Numbered from the stretch's first letter, positions 1 through 6,677 are shown. The stretch: DNA of 9,338 bases from Dokdonella_A sp966248875 (GCA_966248875.1 CBINBI010000099.1:1-9338); one strand, 5' to 3'. Numbers and translations are program-made. The notes: generated by a model not told the origin, from the sequence alone.

Positions 1-572
1 CCTCCGACCACTTCTGCGGCGTCGGATCGCGAGCCACCGTAGCCGAGCCCGACGAGCACATCGACGACTAGGCGCTCAAAGCTCGCTGGTGACACGCTCT
101 TTGCCCGCTCGAGCAGATGAATCGCAAGCGACTCTCGCAGCCGAGTGTTACCGGTTCGAATCTGCTCATCGGGAGTCAGGACCGCAGGCGCTTCCTCTGG
201 GGTCTCCGGTTCAGTGTCGGCCCGTGGCGTCGATTGACGGAAAGCTACAAACTCGGGGAACTGACGGAGAAATGAAATGTCAATACGACTCGGATTGCCC
301 TCCAATACTTGGCGCCCACGCGGGGCGAGTTCGTACACGCCACGGCGCGGCGATGAGATTAGCCCAGCCTGTTTCAGGTACGAGTACGCCCAAGCAACTC
401 GATTGGCGAAAGTTGACTGACGGCCACTGGGGAGCATTTCTGCCAAATCAAGAGGGGCCAGCTCAAACTCTGCCGCGAGCTTCGCCCGCACTTCTACCGT
501 TGACATCGGCGATCGCTGAGCGAGCACTCGCAATGCCGGAAGCATCAGCGTTTGGAAGTCGGGCACTGGCAT
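1..572 (-). CDS. mrr: Mrr-type restriction endonuclease, N-terminal part (cut by window edge)
   Basis: Mrr is a type IV-like restriction enzyme that cuts modified DNA in the cytoplasm. Reading the minus strand from ATG at 572 gives 190 codons that stay open to the window edge. Residues about 1-95 (MPVPDFQTLMLPALRVLA, then SGRQSTFANRVAWAYSYLKQAGLI and RGVYELAPRGRQVL) match the Mrr winged-helix DNA-binding domain. A Pro/Glu-rich linker follows at about 115-135. The restriction domain begins at about 155 with SPASFERLVVDVLVGLGYGG. The family's catalytic D and QAK residues come just after this point and lie outside the window. An in-frame TGA seven codons upstream fixes 572 as the first usable ATG, with GAGG about 11 nt before it. 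Codon use is less GC-biased than in the neighbouring genes, which suggests horizontal acquisition. The family call is firm; whether the gene is intact cannot be judged. Confidence 0.9.
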   Translation of the reverse strand, partial: MPVPDFQTLMLPALRVLAQRSPMSTVEVRAKLAAEFELAPLDLAEMLPSGRQSTFANRVAWAYSYLKQAGLISSPRRGVYELAPRGRQVLEGNPSRIDISFLRQFPEFVAFRQSTPRADTEPETPEEAPAVLTPDEQIRTGNTRLRESLAIHLLERAKSVSPASFERLVVDVLVGLGYGGSRSDAAEVVG

Positions 573-658
573 CAGATTCGGCAGCCTCGATCAAGCTAAC
601 TAGAATTAGACCCCACATCCGGGCCGTTGCGCCGCATCGTTCAGTAAACTCCCAGGTC

Positions 659-677
659 GGTCAAGAGGATTTTGACC
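659..677. promoter_or_regulatory. Inverted repeat upstream of mrr, possible operator/-35 region
   Basis: GGTCAA and TTGACC form a perfect 6-bp inverted repeat with a 7-nt spacer, 87 nt upstream of the mrr start. On the minus strand one arm reads TTGACC, a good -35 match. The hexamer 17 nt further on (AACGAT at 641-636) is only a weak -10. If that promoter is real, a regulator bound here would cover its -35. This is inference from symmetry and position only. Confidence 0.3.
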
Positions 678-755
678 ACAATTCCCATATTTTGGAGTGG
701 CGGCGCGCCTGACATTCGCGTTACACCCGCGGATTCGCATGTGTATGAGTTATGG

Positions 756-769
756 CCTCGCATGCGAGG
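756..769. repeat. Perfect 14-bp palindrome
   Basis: CCTCGCATGCGAGG is fully self-complementary with no loop. It lies about 45 nt downstream of the hrpB stop. With no unpaired loop and no T-run on either strand it is a poor intrinsic terminator. It could be a protein-binding site, a remnant of an insertion boundary, or chance in GC-rich DNA. Confidence 0.35.
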
Positions 770-812
770 GCGTAAATGGCCAGACGGCCCAACCGAGCCA
801 CAGGCCCGTCCC

Positions 813-3449
813 TCAAGTCCCGCGCGGCTTTGCCCTGTGCGTCGCCCGCGCCGTCCACGGGTCATCCGGCCACGGATGCTTGGGATACCGGCCTTTCAGC
901 TCTTTTTTCACTTCGGGATAAGTGCGCTCCCAGAAGCTTCTGAGGTCCTGCGTAACCTGGATGGGCCGCCCTGCCGGGGACAGAAGATGCAGCGTCAAAG
1001 GGACGCGGCCGCCGGCGATGCGGGGCGTGTCGGCGAGGCCGAAGAGCTCCTGCAGTTTGACGGCGAGGACGGGCGGCTGGCCGGGGGCGTAGACGATGCG
1101 GCGTTCGAGGCCGCTCGGCACGCGGATGGTCGGCGGGGCATGGGTGTCGAGGGCGGTGCGCATCGCGTAGTCGAGACGGGACGCGAGTGCTTCGGAAAGC
1201 TCGGCGGCGGAGAGCGCGTCGAGGCGTCGCTTGCCTTCGAGATACGGCGCCAGCCATTCGTCCAGCGTCGCCAGCAGCGCGGCGTCGGAGAAATCCGGCA
1301 GGTTGAGCGCGGGTTCCCATTCGCGCAGCGCTTGCACGCGCAGGCGCAGCTCGCGCGCGTGGTCGCTCCAGGGCAGCGCGTCTAGCCCAAGCTCGCGCAC
1401 GGCGGCGAGCAGCGCGGGCACGGTGTCTTCCGCGCGCGCCGGCACGCTGCGGCGTTCAAGCACGATGGCGTCGAAGCGGTGTTCTTCGAACACGTCGACG
1501 GCGCGCGTGTCGCGATTCCAGCGCACGACGCGCTCGTTCCTGAAACGGTGCGCGAAGTCGCGGTCGAGCAGATCAGCGTCGAACGGCGCGGCGGACTGGA
1601 TCAGGCTGTCTCGTTCGTCGTAGCGGAGGTCGACGATGACCAGCCAGCGTTCGCCGTACAGCGCGCTGTCCTCGCGCAGTCGCGCGCCGCGGCCGTTCGC
1701 GAGCTGGTAGCGCCGCGGATTCGTCGCGTCCTGCCGCGCGATGCGGTCGGGGAAGGCGTGGATGAGGAGAGAGCCGGGATTGGGGGTTCGGGCTTGGAAA
1801 TTAGGGGCGTCGTGGCGGGATGGCGTCAATTGCAAATCTGACGGTTTCACCCCCAACCGGCGTCGCGTTGCGTCGGCAACTTGCGCGATGACGGCGAGTG
1901 CGCGTGTGTCGGCGCCGGCTTCGCGTGCGGACGCGCGGTCGCGTGCGCGCCACGCGTGCAGCGCGCGCACCCGCTCGCGGAAATCGTCGTTGGACGGCGC
2001 GGGGCCGCGCAGTGGATTGCGCGCTTCGACCAGTGCGGCGACGTCGCAGGCGGCTGCGATGTCGTCCGCGCCTGCGCGCAGCACCATCGCGGCCAGGCGG
2101 GGATGCATCGCGATGTCCAGCATGCGCCGTCCGAGAGGCGTGATGCGGCCGTCGCGGTCGATCGCGCCGAGCGCGTCCAGCAGGTCGCGGCCTTGCGCGA
2201 GCGCGCCGGGCGGTGGCGGATCCAGCCAGGGCAGCTCGGCCGATCCCCACGCGGCCAGCTCGAGCGCGAGTTGCGACAATTCCACTTGTGCAATCTCGGG
2301 CGCGCGCTCGGGATCCAGCCGCCGGCTCTGCGGCCAGAGGCGATAGCAGACGCCGGGGCCGAGCCGGCCTGCGCGGCCGGCGCGCTGGTCGGCCGAGGCC
2401 TGGGAGATCGCGACGGTTTCCAGTCGCGTGAAGCCGGAATTCGGATCGAAGCGCGGCTCGCGCGCGAGGCCGGTGTCGACGACGGCGCGCACGCCGGGCA
2501 GCGTGAGGCTGGATTCGGCGACGTTGGTCGCCAGCACGACGCGGCGTGTGCCGGGTTTCGCAGGGGCGAGCGCGGCGTGCTGGTCGGCGACGGAGAGGTC
2601 GCCGTGGAGGGGGATGAGCTGGATGCCCTCACCCCTGCCCTTCTCCCGCAAGCGGGAGAGAGGTTCATCCGCGTGCGCGGCGCCGTCGAGAGTGCGGGAG
2701 AAAGATTCCTCGGCGGGCGCAAACGCGCCGGACAGCGTCGCACGCGCCTGCTCGATCTCGCGCTTGCCGGGCAGGAAGACGAGCACGTCGCCTTCGCTTT
2801 CGGCGAGCGCTTCGGTGACGGCGCGGCGCAGGACGAGCGCATCGCTTTCGTTCGGGCGCGCGGGCGGGTGCACGATGCGCACGGGGAAGCTGCGGCCTTC
2901 GCTGGAAAGGCGCGGCGCGTCCAGCCAGCGTTCCACCCGCGCCCCCTGCAGGGTCGCGGACATGACGACGAGGCGCAGGTCCGGCCGCAGGTTCGCCTGC
3001 ACGTCGAGCGCCAGCGCGGCGCCGAGATCGCCGGCGAGATGGCGCTCGTGGAATTCGTCGAACAGGATCGCGCCGATGCCGGACAGCTCCGGATCGTCCT
3101 GGATCATGCGCGTCAGGATGCCTTCGGTGACGACTTCGATGCGCGTCGCGGCGGACACGCGCGATTCGAAGCGGATGCGGTAGCCGATCGTCGCGCCGAC
3201 CTCCTCGCCGCGCTGCACGGCCATGAACTCGGCGGCGGCACGCGCGGCGATGCGGCGCGGCTCCAGCATGACGATCTTGCGCGCGCCGAGCCACGACGCG
3301 CCGAGCAGCGCCGGCGGCACCTGCGTCGTCTTGCCCGCACCGGGCGGTGCTTCGAGCACGAGGCGCGGATGGCGCTCGAGCGAGCGCCGGATCTCGTCGA
3401 GGAGCGGTGTGATCGGAAAATCCGCGCGGGAATTCACGCTGGCGGGCAT
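813..3449 (-). CDS. hrpB: ATP-dependent DExH-box helicase HrpB
   Basis: HrpB is a cytoplasmic DEAH/RHA-type helicase; its exact RNA role in bacteria is poorly defined. The 878-residue product shows Walker A APPGAGKTT (34-42), motif Ia LEPRRIAAR (62-70), DEFH (131-134), SAT (164-166), TNVAESSLTLPGV (308-320) and QRAGRAGR (355-362). A helicase-associated region follows, then the HrpB-specific C-terminus with YPEVKKELKGRYPKHPWPDDP. I chose ATG 3449 because DFPITPLLDEIRRSL directly after it matches usual HrpB N-termini. The frame is open for 97 codons upstream but reads as low-complexity Arg/Ala sequence. There is no clear Shine-Dalgarno, and a TTG lies three codons upstream as an alternative start. 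The protein is somewhat longer than the usual 800-850 residues, partly through about 30 extra residues at about 245-276 between motif IV and LIPLHGDL, which contain a repeat-encoded stretch. No frameshift is seen. Confidence 0.95.
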   Translation of the reverse strand: MPASVNSRADFPITPLLDEIRRSLERHPRLVLEAPPGAGKTTQVPPALLGASWLGARKIVMLEPRRIAARAAAEFMAVQRGEEVGATIGYRIRFESRVSAATRIEVVTEGILTRMIQDDPELSGIGAILFDEFHERHLAGDLGAALALDVQANLRPDLRLVVMSATLQGARVERWLDAPRLSSEGRSFPVRIVHPPARPNESDALVLRRAVTEALAESEGDVLVFLPGKREIEQARATLSGAFAPAEESFSRTLDGAAHADEPLSRLREKGRGEGIQLIPLHGDLSVADQHAALAPAKPGTRRVVLATNVAESSLTLPGVRAVVDTGLAREPRFDPNSGFTRLETVAISQASADQRAGRAGRLGPGVCYRLWPQSRRLDPERAPEIAQVELSQLALELAAWGSAELPWLDPPPPGALAQGRDLLDALGAIDRDGRITPLGRRMLDIAMHPRLAAMVLRAGADDIAAACDVAALVEARNPLRGPAPSNDDFRERVRALHAWRARDRASAREAGADTRALAVIAQVADATRRRLGVKPSDLQLTPSRHDAPNFQARTPNPGSLLIHAFPDRIARQDATNPRRYQLANGRGARLREDSALYGERWLVIVDLRYDERDSLIQSAAPFDADLLDRDFAHRFRNERVVRWNRDTRAVDVFEEHRFDAIVLERRSVPARAEDTVPALLAAVRELGLDALPWSDHARELRLRVQALREWEPALNLPDFSDAALLATLDEWLAPYLEGKRRLDALSAAELSEALASRLDYAMRTALDTHAPPTIRVPSGLERRIVYAPGQPPVLAVKLQELFGLADTPRIAGGRVPLTLHLLSPAGRPIQVTQDLRSFWERTYPEVKKELKGRYPKHPWPDDPWTARATHRAKPRGT
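2621..2670. repeat. Dispersed REP-like palindromic repeat inside hrpB
   Basis: The core TCTCCCGCAAGCGGGAGAG (2642-2660) is a stem of 8-9 bp around a short CAAG/AA loop. It is followed on the minus strand by AAGGGCAGGGGTGAGGG. The same 19-nt core occurs at 5763-5781. Outer arms GGATG (2621-2625) and CATCC (2666-2670) are also complementary. The unit lies in frame within hrpB and encodes PLSRLREKGRGEG (residues 263-275). The CCCTCTCCCGCAAGCGGGAGAGGG pattern with a GGGTGAGGG tail is, to my knowledge, an abundant intergenic repeat in Xanthomonas and Lysobacter relatives, so a copy inside a conserved gene is unusual. Confidence 0.75.
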
Positions 3450-3554
3450 CGACGGCAATGTGCGCAGAGTGTGCGCGATTCGCGCGGGCGTGGCGAGAGC
3501 GCCGTGCGCGCGAGATGCGCAAGCGGCACGGTTTGTCGCGAAATCGTTGGCCTG
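3450..3554. other. hrpB leader region, no confident promoter
   Basis: This is the stretch between the hrpB start and the terminator of the upstream secreted-protein gene. Because that terminator is strong, hrpB probably has its own promoter here. I could not find a -35/-10 pair good enough to call in this very GC-rich sequence. Confidence 0.4.
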
Positions 3555-3587
3555 AAAACGCCGATCCCGCCGTGAAGGCGGGATCGG
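3555..3587 (-). terminator. Intrinsic terminator of the secreted-protein gene
   Basis: An 11-bp perfect stem (CCGATCCCGCC at 3561-3571 and GGCGGGATCGG at 3577-3587) closes a 5-nt loop. Read on the minus strand it is followed by CG and then TTTT at 3558-3555. It lies 26 nt past the TAG of the gene at 3614-4828 and upstream of hrpB. The T-run is short but the stem is very stable. It should separate transcription of the two genes. Confidence 0.8.
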
Positions 3588-3613
3588 TCGTGTCGTTCCG
3601 CTGGAGCGGAGCG

Positions 3614-4828
3614 CTATTCGCAGTTGAGGCCGTTGATGTCGGCAAGGCGCGTCCAGAAACGCTCGCCGCTGCCTGACGGGCCGCCGACGATGACCGAGTC
3701 GTCGGTGGCGCCGTTGTAGGTGAAGTGCATCGTCATGCAATCCGGGAAGCTGATGTTCATCGTGCCCCAGACGTGGCTGTCGACGCCGGAGAAATTGCCT
3801 GCGAAGCCGCCGCCGCTGTAGTAGTAGACCGGCACGTTCGCGAAGACGTTGGAGCCGATCGAGGCGACGCCCTGCGCGACCAGCCAGAACGGAATGCCGC
3901 TCGCGTCGTAGGTGTACCAGGCCGCGAAGATGGTGCGCGTCGTATTGCCCGGGTTGTCGTAGATCTCGACGACCAGGCCTTCGCCGCCGTGCGAGGTGTC
4001 GTACCAGGCGCTGCTCATGTAGCCGTCGATCGGCAGATCCTGGAACGCGGCCGGATAGTCCTGCGGCGTCGGCACGTAGCCGTTGATGTTCACCGCCTGG
4101 CAGCCCGTGCAGTTGAAGTCGAACACGGGGTCGATGACGAGCGTGAAGTCGTAGTTGTAATACGTGTATCCGGCGCCGGAATAAGGATAGTTCTCGAGCA
4201 CGTAGGTCGTGCTGTTGTAGATCGGGCTGTCGTAGGGGCCGTCGGCGATGACGGTGTTCGGCTCGACGGCCGCGCGCACGAGGTTGCCGCTGGAATTGCC
4301 CTGGTCGGACGAGAGCGCCGGGAACGTGGGGAACTGGTCCGTACGTCCCTCATTCGACTGGCTGCGCGAGATGCGCATCAGCAGCGCGGCGTTCGCGCCC
4401 TGGTCGACGTTGTACGGCGTGAGGTTGCCGCTGCTGCTGCACGGAATGCGCCAGAGCGTGATCGTCACCGTCTCCGGATCGACCGGGTTGCCGAGCTCGT
4501 CGCGGCTGTAGAGCGGCATCTGGAACGAGGCGAGCGTGTGGGTCGGCGTGGTCGGCAGCGGGTCGGCGAGGCAGCTCGGTGGGTAGGCGCGGTACGGGTT
4601 CGCGAGCCGCGGCCCGGAGCCGGTGGCGTCGACGGCCGCGATGCCCGCATCGGCCGCGACGGCCTTCGCGCGTTGCGATTTCATATCGACCAGCCGCTGG
4701 TGAATCGCGCGGCCTGCCGCCGCGTGCGCCGCGGCAGCCTCGGGCGGAAGTTTCGCCGGAGCGGCGGAAACCATGGAGCAGACGGAAGCCGCGGCGAGCG
4801 CGAGCGTCACACGGGTCAGGGCGTTCAT
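3614..4828 (-). CDS. Secreted protein of unknown function with WYTYD/WLV motif domain
   Basis: This 404-residue protein has no function I can name. A Sec signal peptide is clear: MNALTR, a hydrophobic Leu/Ala core, and VSA|AP with likely cleavage after residue 22. It is probably periplasmic or extracellular. An Ala/Lys-rich helical stretch follows (about 30-65). The mature part is rich in Tyr, Ser, Asn, Gly and Thr and looks all-beta. A C-terminal unit (about 268-345) runs GYMSSAWYDTSHGGEGLVVEIY, then AAWYTYDASGIPFWLVAQG. It resembles the SGWG...ATWFTYD..G.P.WLV repeats found in many secreted proteins of xanthomonads; that link is from memory. Cysteines at 86, 130, 240, 243, 364 and 403 could form disulphides, with CTGC at 240-243. 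ATG 4828 was chosen because it gives a proper signal peptide and has GGGGA (4840-4836) 7 nt upstream; an ATG 13 codons earlier is less suitable. The gene is single, divergent from tatD, and ends in a terminator. Confidence 0.85.
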   Translation of the reverse strand: MNALTRVTLALAAASVCSMVSAAPAKLPPEAAAAHAAAGRAIHQRLVDMKSQRAKAVAADAGIAAVDATGSGPRLANPYRAYPPSCLADPLPTTPTHTLASFQMPLYSRDELGNPVDPETVTITLWRIPCSSSGNLTPYNVDQGANAALLMRISRSQSNEGRTDQFPTFPALSSDQGNSSGNLVRAAVEPNTVIADGPYDSPIYNSTTYVLENYPYSGAGYTYYNYDFTLVIDPVFDFNCTGCQAVNINGYVPTPQDYPAAFQDLPIDGYMSSAWYDTSHGGEGLVVEIYDNPGNTTRTIFAAWYTYDASGIPFWLVAQGVASIGSNVFANVPVYYYSGGGFAGNFSGVDSHVWGTMNISFPDCMTMHFTYNGATDDSVIVGGPSGSGERFWTRLADINGLNCE

Positions 4829-4856
4829 CGGTTTTTCCCCACGTTGAAGGCAATCC

Positions 4857-4886
4857 AGCATAGACATTCCAGAATTAAATCGTCAT
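4857..4886 (-). promoter_or_regulatory. Candidate sigma-70 promoter of the secreted-protein gene
   Basis: On the minus strand ATGACG (4886-4881, 4/6 to TTGACA) and TATGCT (4862-4857, 4/6 to TATAAT) are 18 nt apart. This would start transcription near 4850, about 20 nt before the ATG, leaving room for the GGGGA ribosome site. It fits the layout but the hexamers are mediocre. Confidence 0.35.
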
Positions 4887-4918
4887 GAACCGGGCTCGTG
4901 CGCTGCGCGGCGCGCTTG

Positions 4919-4924
4919 CATAAT
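4919..4924 (+). promoter_or_regulatory. Candidate -10 element of tatD
   Basis: CATAAT (5/6 to TATAAT) lies 39 nt before the GTG start of tatD in the divergent gap. No good -35 is found at the right distance, so this is a weak call. Together with the minus-strand candidate at 4857-4886 it suggests the 135-nt gap carries two back-to-back promoters. Confidence 0.3.
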
Positions 4925-4963
4925 CGCGCTTTTCGCAAAACCGGAGCCGGCGGGGCACAGGAC

Positions 4964-5749
4964 GTGGAACTGATCGATATCGGCGCAAACCTCACGCACG
5001 AATCGTTTCGCGCGGATTTCGACGCGGTGCTGGACCGCGCGCGCCGGCACGGCGTCGGCCGCATCGTCGTCACGGGTGCGAGCGCCGGCGGCAGCCGCGC
5101 CGCGCTCGAGCTTGCGCGTGAGCACCCGGGCTTCCTGTACGCGACCGCGGGCGTGCATCCGCATCATGCGCACGAGGTCGACGATGCGACGCTCGCGTTG
5201 CTGCGCGAGCTTGCCGCGGAGCCGGAAGTGCGCGCAGTCGGCGAAACGGGCCTCGACTATTACCGCAACTTCTCGCCGCACGCGGCGCAGATCGCGGCCT
5301 TCGAGTGCCAGCTCGCGATCGCGATCGACACCGGCAAGCCGCTGTTCCTGCACCAGCGCGACGCACACGCGGATTTCATCGCCTGCCTGGACAACGTGCG
5401 GGGCCGCATCGCGCGCGCGGTCGTGCACTGCTTCACCGGCGAGCGCGACGAGCTGGTCGCGTACCTCGACCGCGGTTTCCACATCGGCATCACCGGCTGG
5501 ATCTCGGACGAGCGCCGCGGCCTGCATCTGCGCGAGCTGGTGAAGCTGATTCCGGCCGACCGGCTGATGATCGAGACCGACGCGCCGTATCTCCTGCCGC
5601 GCGACCTGCATCCCAGGCCTTCGCACCGGCGCAACGAGCCGATGTACCTCGCGCACGTCTGCGCGGCAGTGGCGGCAGCGCGCGGCGAGACGGTGGAAGC
5701 GGTCGCGGCCTCGACCACTGCCACCGCGCGCGCGTTCTTCGAAATCTGA
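4964..5749 (+). CDS. tatD: TatD-family metal-dependent DNase
   Basis: TatD is a cytoplasmic metal-dependent 3'-5' nuclease with a TIM-barrel amidohydrolase fold, linked to DNA repair and DNA fragmentation. Counting from GTG 4964 the product is 261 residues, against about 260 for E. coli TatD. Seen in order: ELIDIGANLT (2-11), TAGVHPHHA (61-69), GETGLDYYRNFS (93-104), FLHQRDAH (128-135), VHCFTG (154-159), GWISDERRG (179-187) and IETDAPYLLPRDL (203-215). Likely metal ligands are E94, H130, H155 and D206. The N-terminal position that carries HxH in YcfH-type relatives reads GANLT, which is normal for true TatD. ATG 4898, 22 codons upstream, would add a tail with no TatD similarity, so GTG 4964 is preferred; CGGGG lies 8 nt before it. 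There are no tatABC genes beside it. It converges with the pirin gene. Confidence 0.95.
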   Translation: MELIDIGANLTHESFRADFDAVLDRARRHGVGRIVVTGASAGGSRAALELAREHPGFLYATAGVHPHHAHEVDDATLALLRELAAEPEVRAVGETGLDYYRNFSPHAAQIAAFECQLAIAIDTGKPLFLHQRDAHADFIACLDNVRGRIARAVVHCFTGERDELVAYLDRGFHIGITGWISDERRGLHLRELVKLIPADRLMIETDAPYLLPRDLHPRPSHRRNEPMYLAHVCAAVAAARGETVEAVAASTTATARAFFEI

Positions 5750-5760
5750 GGAACGTTCCG

Positions 5761-5782
5761 CCTCTCCCGCAAGCGGGAGAGG
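5761..5782. repeat. REP-like palindromic repeat between convergent tatD and pirin genes
   Basis: CCTCTCCCGC and GCGGGAGAGG form a perfect 10-bp stem with an AA loop, filling the 44-nt gap between the tatD stop and the pirin stop. Nineteen bases (5763-5781) are identical to 2642-2660 in hrpB. It has no T-run on either strand, so it is not a classic intrinsic terminator. Its place between convergent stops suggests it may still stall polymerase or protect both 3' ends. Confidence 0.75.
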
Positions 5783-5793
5783 GCAGCAGCGTC

Positions 5794-6495
5794 TCAGGGT
5801 GTCACGTCGACGAGCACGACTTCGGCGTCTTCGAGCGCTTTGATCCCGATGCGCGCCTCGTCGCGGATCGCGGCGCCGTCGCGTGCGTCGAGGTGCACGC
5901 CGTTGACTTCGACCGATCCGGCCGCGGGCACGAGATAGGCGTACCGCTCCGGCCCGAGCGCGTACTCCACCGTTTCGCCGGGCTTGACCGTCGCGCCGAG
6001 CACGCGGGCGTCCGCGCGGATCGGCAGTGCCTCGGCGTCGCCGTCGCGCCCGCTGGCAAGCACGACGAAGCGGCCGGCGCGGTCGCCTTTCGGAAACGGC
6101 CGCGCGCCCCAGGACGGCGGGCCGCCGCGCGCGTCCGGAATGATCCAGATCTGGAAGATGCGCGTCTTGTCCTTTTCCGCGTTGTACTCGGCGTGGCGGA
6201 TGCCGGTGCCGGCGCTCATGACCTGCACGTCGCCGGCCGCGGTGCGGCCCTTGTTGCCGAGGCTGTCCTCGTGCGAGATCGCGCCGTCGCGGACGTAGGT
6301 GATGATCTCCATGTCCGCGTGCGGATGGGGCGGAAAGCCGGTGCCGGCCGCGATCTCGTCGTCGTTCCAGACGCGGAGCGCGCCCCAGCCCATGCGCGCG
6401 GGGTCCATGTAGCCCGCGAACGAGAAATGGTGCCTGGCCTTGAGCCAGCCGTGATCGGCGCCGCCGAGCGCTGCGAAGGGCCTCTTTTCGATCAT
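5794..6495 (-). CDS. Pirin-family bicupin (YhhW-like)
   Basis: This is a 233-residue pirin-family protein, close in length to E. coli YhhW (231), which has quercetin 2,3-dioxygenase activity in vitro. Pirins are two-domain cupins that bind one metal in the N-terminal barrel. The ligand set is complete: H57 and H59 in FPPHPHADMEIITYV, and H101 and E103 in GTGIRHAEYN. MIEKRPFAALGGADHGWLKARHHFSF at the start and MGWGALRVWNDDEIAAGTGF are typical family sequence. The C-terminal cupin (about 140-233) lacks an obvious metal site, as usual. ATG 6495 is set by a strong GGAGGA site (6508-6503) 7 nt upstream; the frame runs 50 codons further but reads as Arg-rich non-conserved sequence. The true substrate is unknown. 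It stands alone, 182 nt downstream of the yadH stop on the same strand, with a possible promoter in that gap. Confidence 0.93.
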   Translation of the reverse strand: MIEKRPFAALGGADHGWLKARHHFSFAGYMDPARMGWGALRVWNDDEIAAGTGFPPHPHADMEIITYVRDGAISHEDSLGNKGRTAAGDVQVMSAGTGIRHAEYNAEKDKTRIFQIWIIPDARGGPPSWGARPFPKGDRAGRFVVLASGRDGDAEALPIRADARVLGATVKPGETVEYALGPERYAYLVPAAGSVEVNGVHLDARDGAAIRDEARIGIKALEDAEVVLVDVTP

Positions 6496-6502
6496 GTCGG
6501 AT

Positions 6503-6508
6503 TCCTCC
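6503..6508 (-). promoter_or_regulatory. Strong ribosome binding site deciding the pirin start
   Basis: Minus-strand GGAGGA, within GGGAGGAA, lies 7 nt before ATG 6495. It is the best Shine-Dalgarno in the window and rules out the longer upstream reading. Confidence 0.8.
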
Positions 6509-6537
6509 CGGCGCCGGGATGGCGGCCGCTGGACCAC

Positions 6538-6566
6538 GATATGGACGCGCGGGCGGGCGATTTCAG
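6538..6566 (-). promoter_or_regulatory. Weak candidate promoter of the pirin gene
   Basis: Minus-strand CTGAAA (6566-6561, 4/6 to TTGACA) and CATATC (6543-6538, 3/6 to TATAAT) are spaced 17 nt apart. Transcription would start near 6531, about 35 nt before the ATG. The match is poor and may be chance. Confidence 0.2.
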
Positions 6567-6588
6567 CGTCGCGCCGGCGGAACAGATC

Positions 6589-6603
6589 GTTCGCACCGCG
6601 AAC
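6589..6603. promoter_or_regulatory. Inverted repeat in the pirin upstream region, possible operator
   Basis: GTTCGC-ACC-GCGAAC is a perfect 6-bp inverted repeat with a 3-nt centre, just upstream of the candidate pirin promoter. On the plus strand it is followed by TTTT, but no plus-strand gene ends here. A regulator site is therefore a better guess than a terminator. Confidence 0.3.
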
Positions 6604-6677
6604 TTTTCCTCTCGCGCCTGCGGCCCCGAGCCCGGCCGCTGTCACCGCCCGCGGGAGATGGGGGATTGCGGGTTTTG

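Larger units (their letters stand above)
573..812. other. Non-coding gap between mrr and hrpB
   Basis: This gap holds the mrr leader and the region downstream of hrpB. I see no protein-like reading frame, tRNA or IS end. Three small symmetric elements stand out: an inverted repeat at 659-677, a 14-bp palindrome at 756-769, and a weak GGCC-AGAC-GGCC hairpin at 778-789. Read on the minus strand, the last is followed by ATTT and could be a poor terminator for hrpB. The gap seems to mark the join between lower-GC sequence carrying mrr and high-GC core sequence. Confidence 0.6.

Noticed and set aside
89..712. 207-codon open frame on the plus strand over mrr
   Set aside because: The opposite strand encodes a recognisable Mrr N-terminus; this frame has no family features.
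1881..3575. 564-codon open frame on the plus strand across hrpB
   Set aside because: It lies antisense to an unmistakable helicase, and its translation is Arg/Ala/Gly-rich without family motifs. Long antisense frames are expected in GC-rich genes.
3725..4888. 387-codon open frame on the plus strand across the secreted-protein gene
   Set aside because: It is antisense to a gene with signal peptide, ribosome site and terminator, and its product is a low-complexity Arg/Val/Asp mix.
5761..5782. CRISPR-type repeat
   Set aside because: There are only two copies, 3.1 kb apart, with no regular spacers or cas genes; it fits a dispersed REP-like element.
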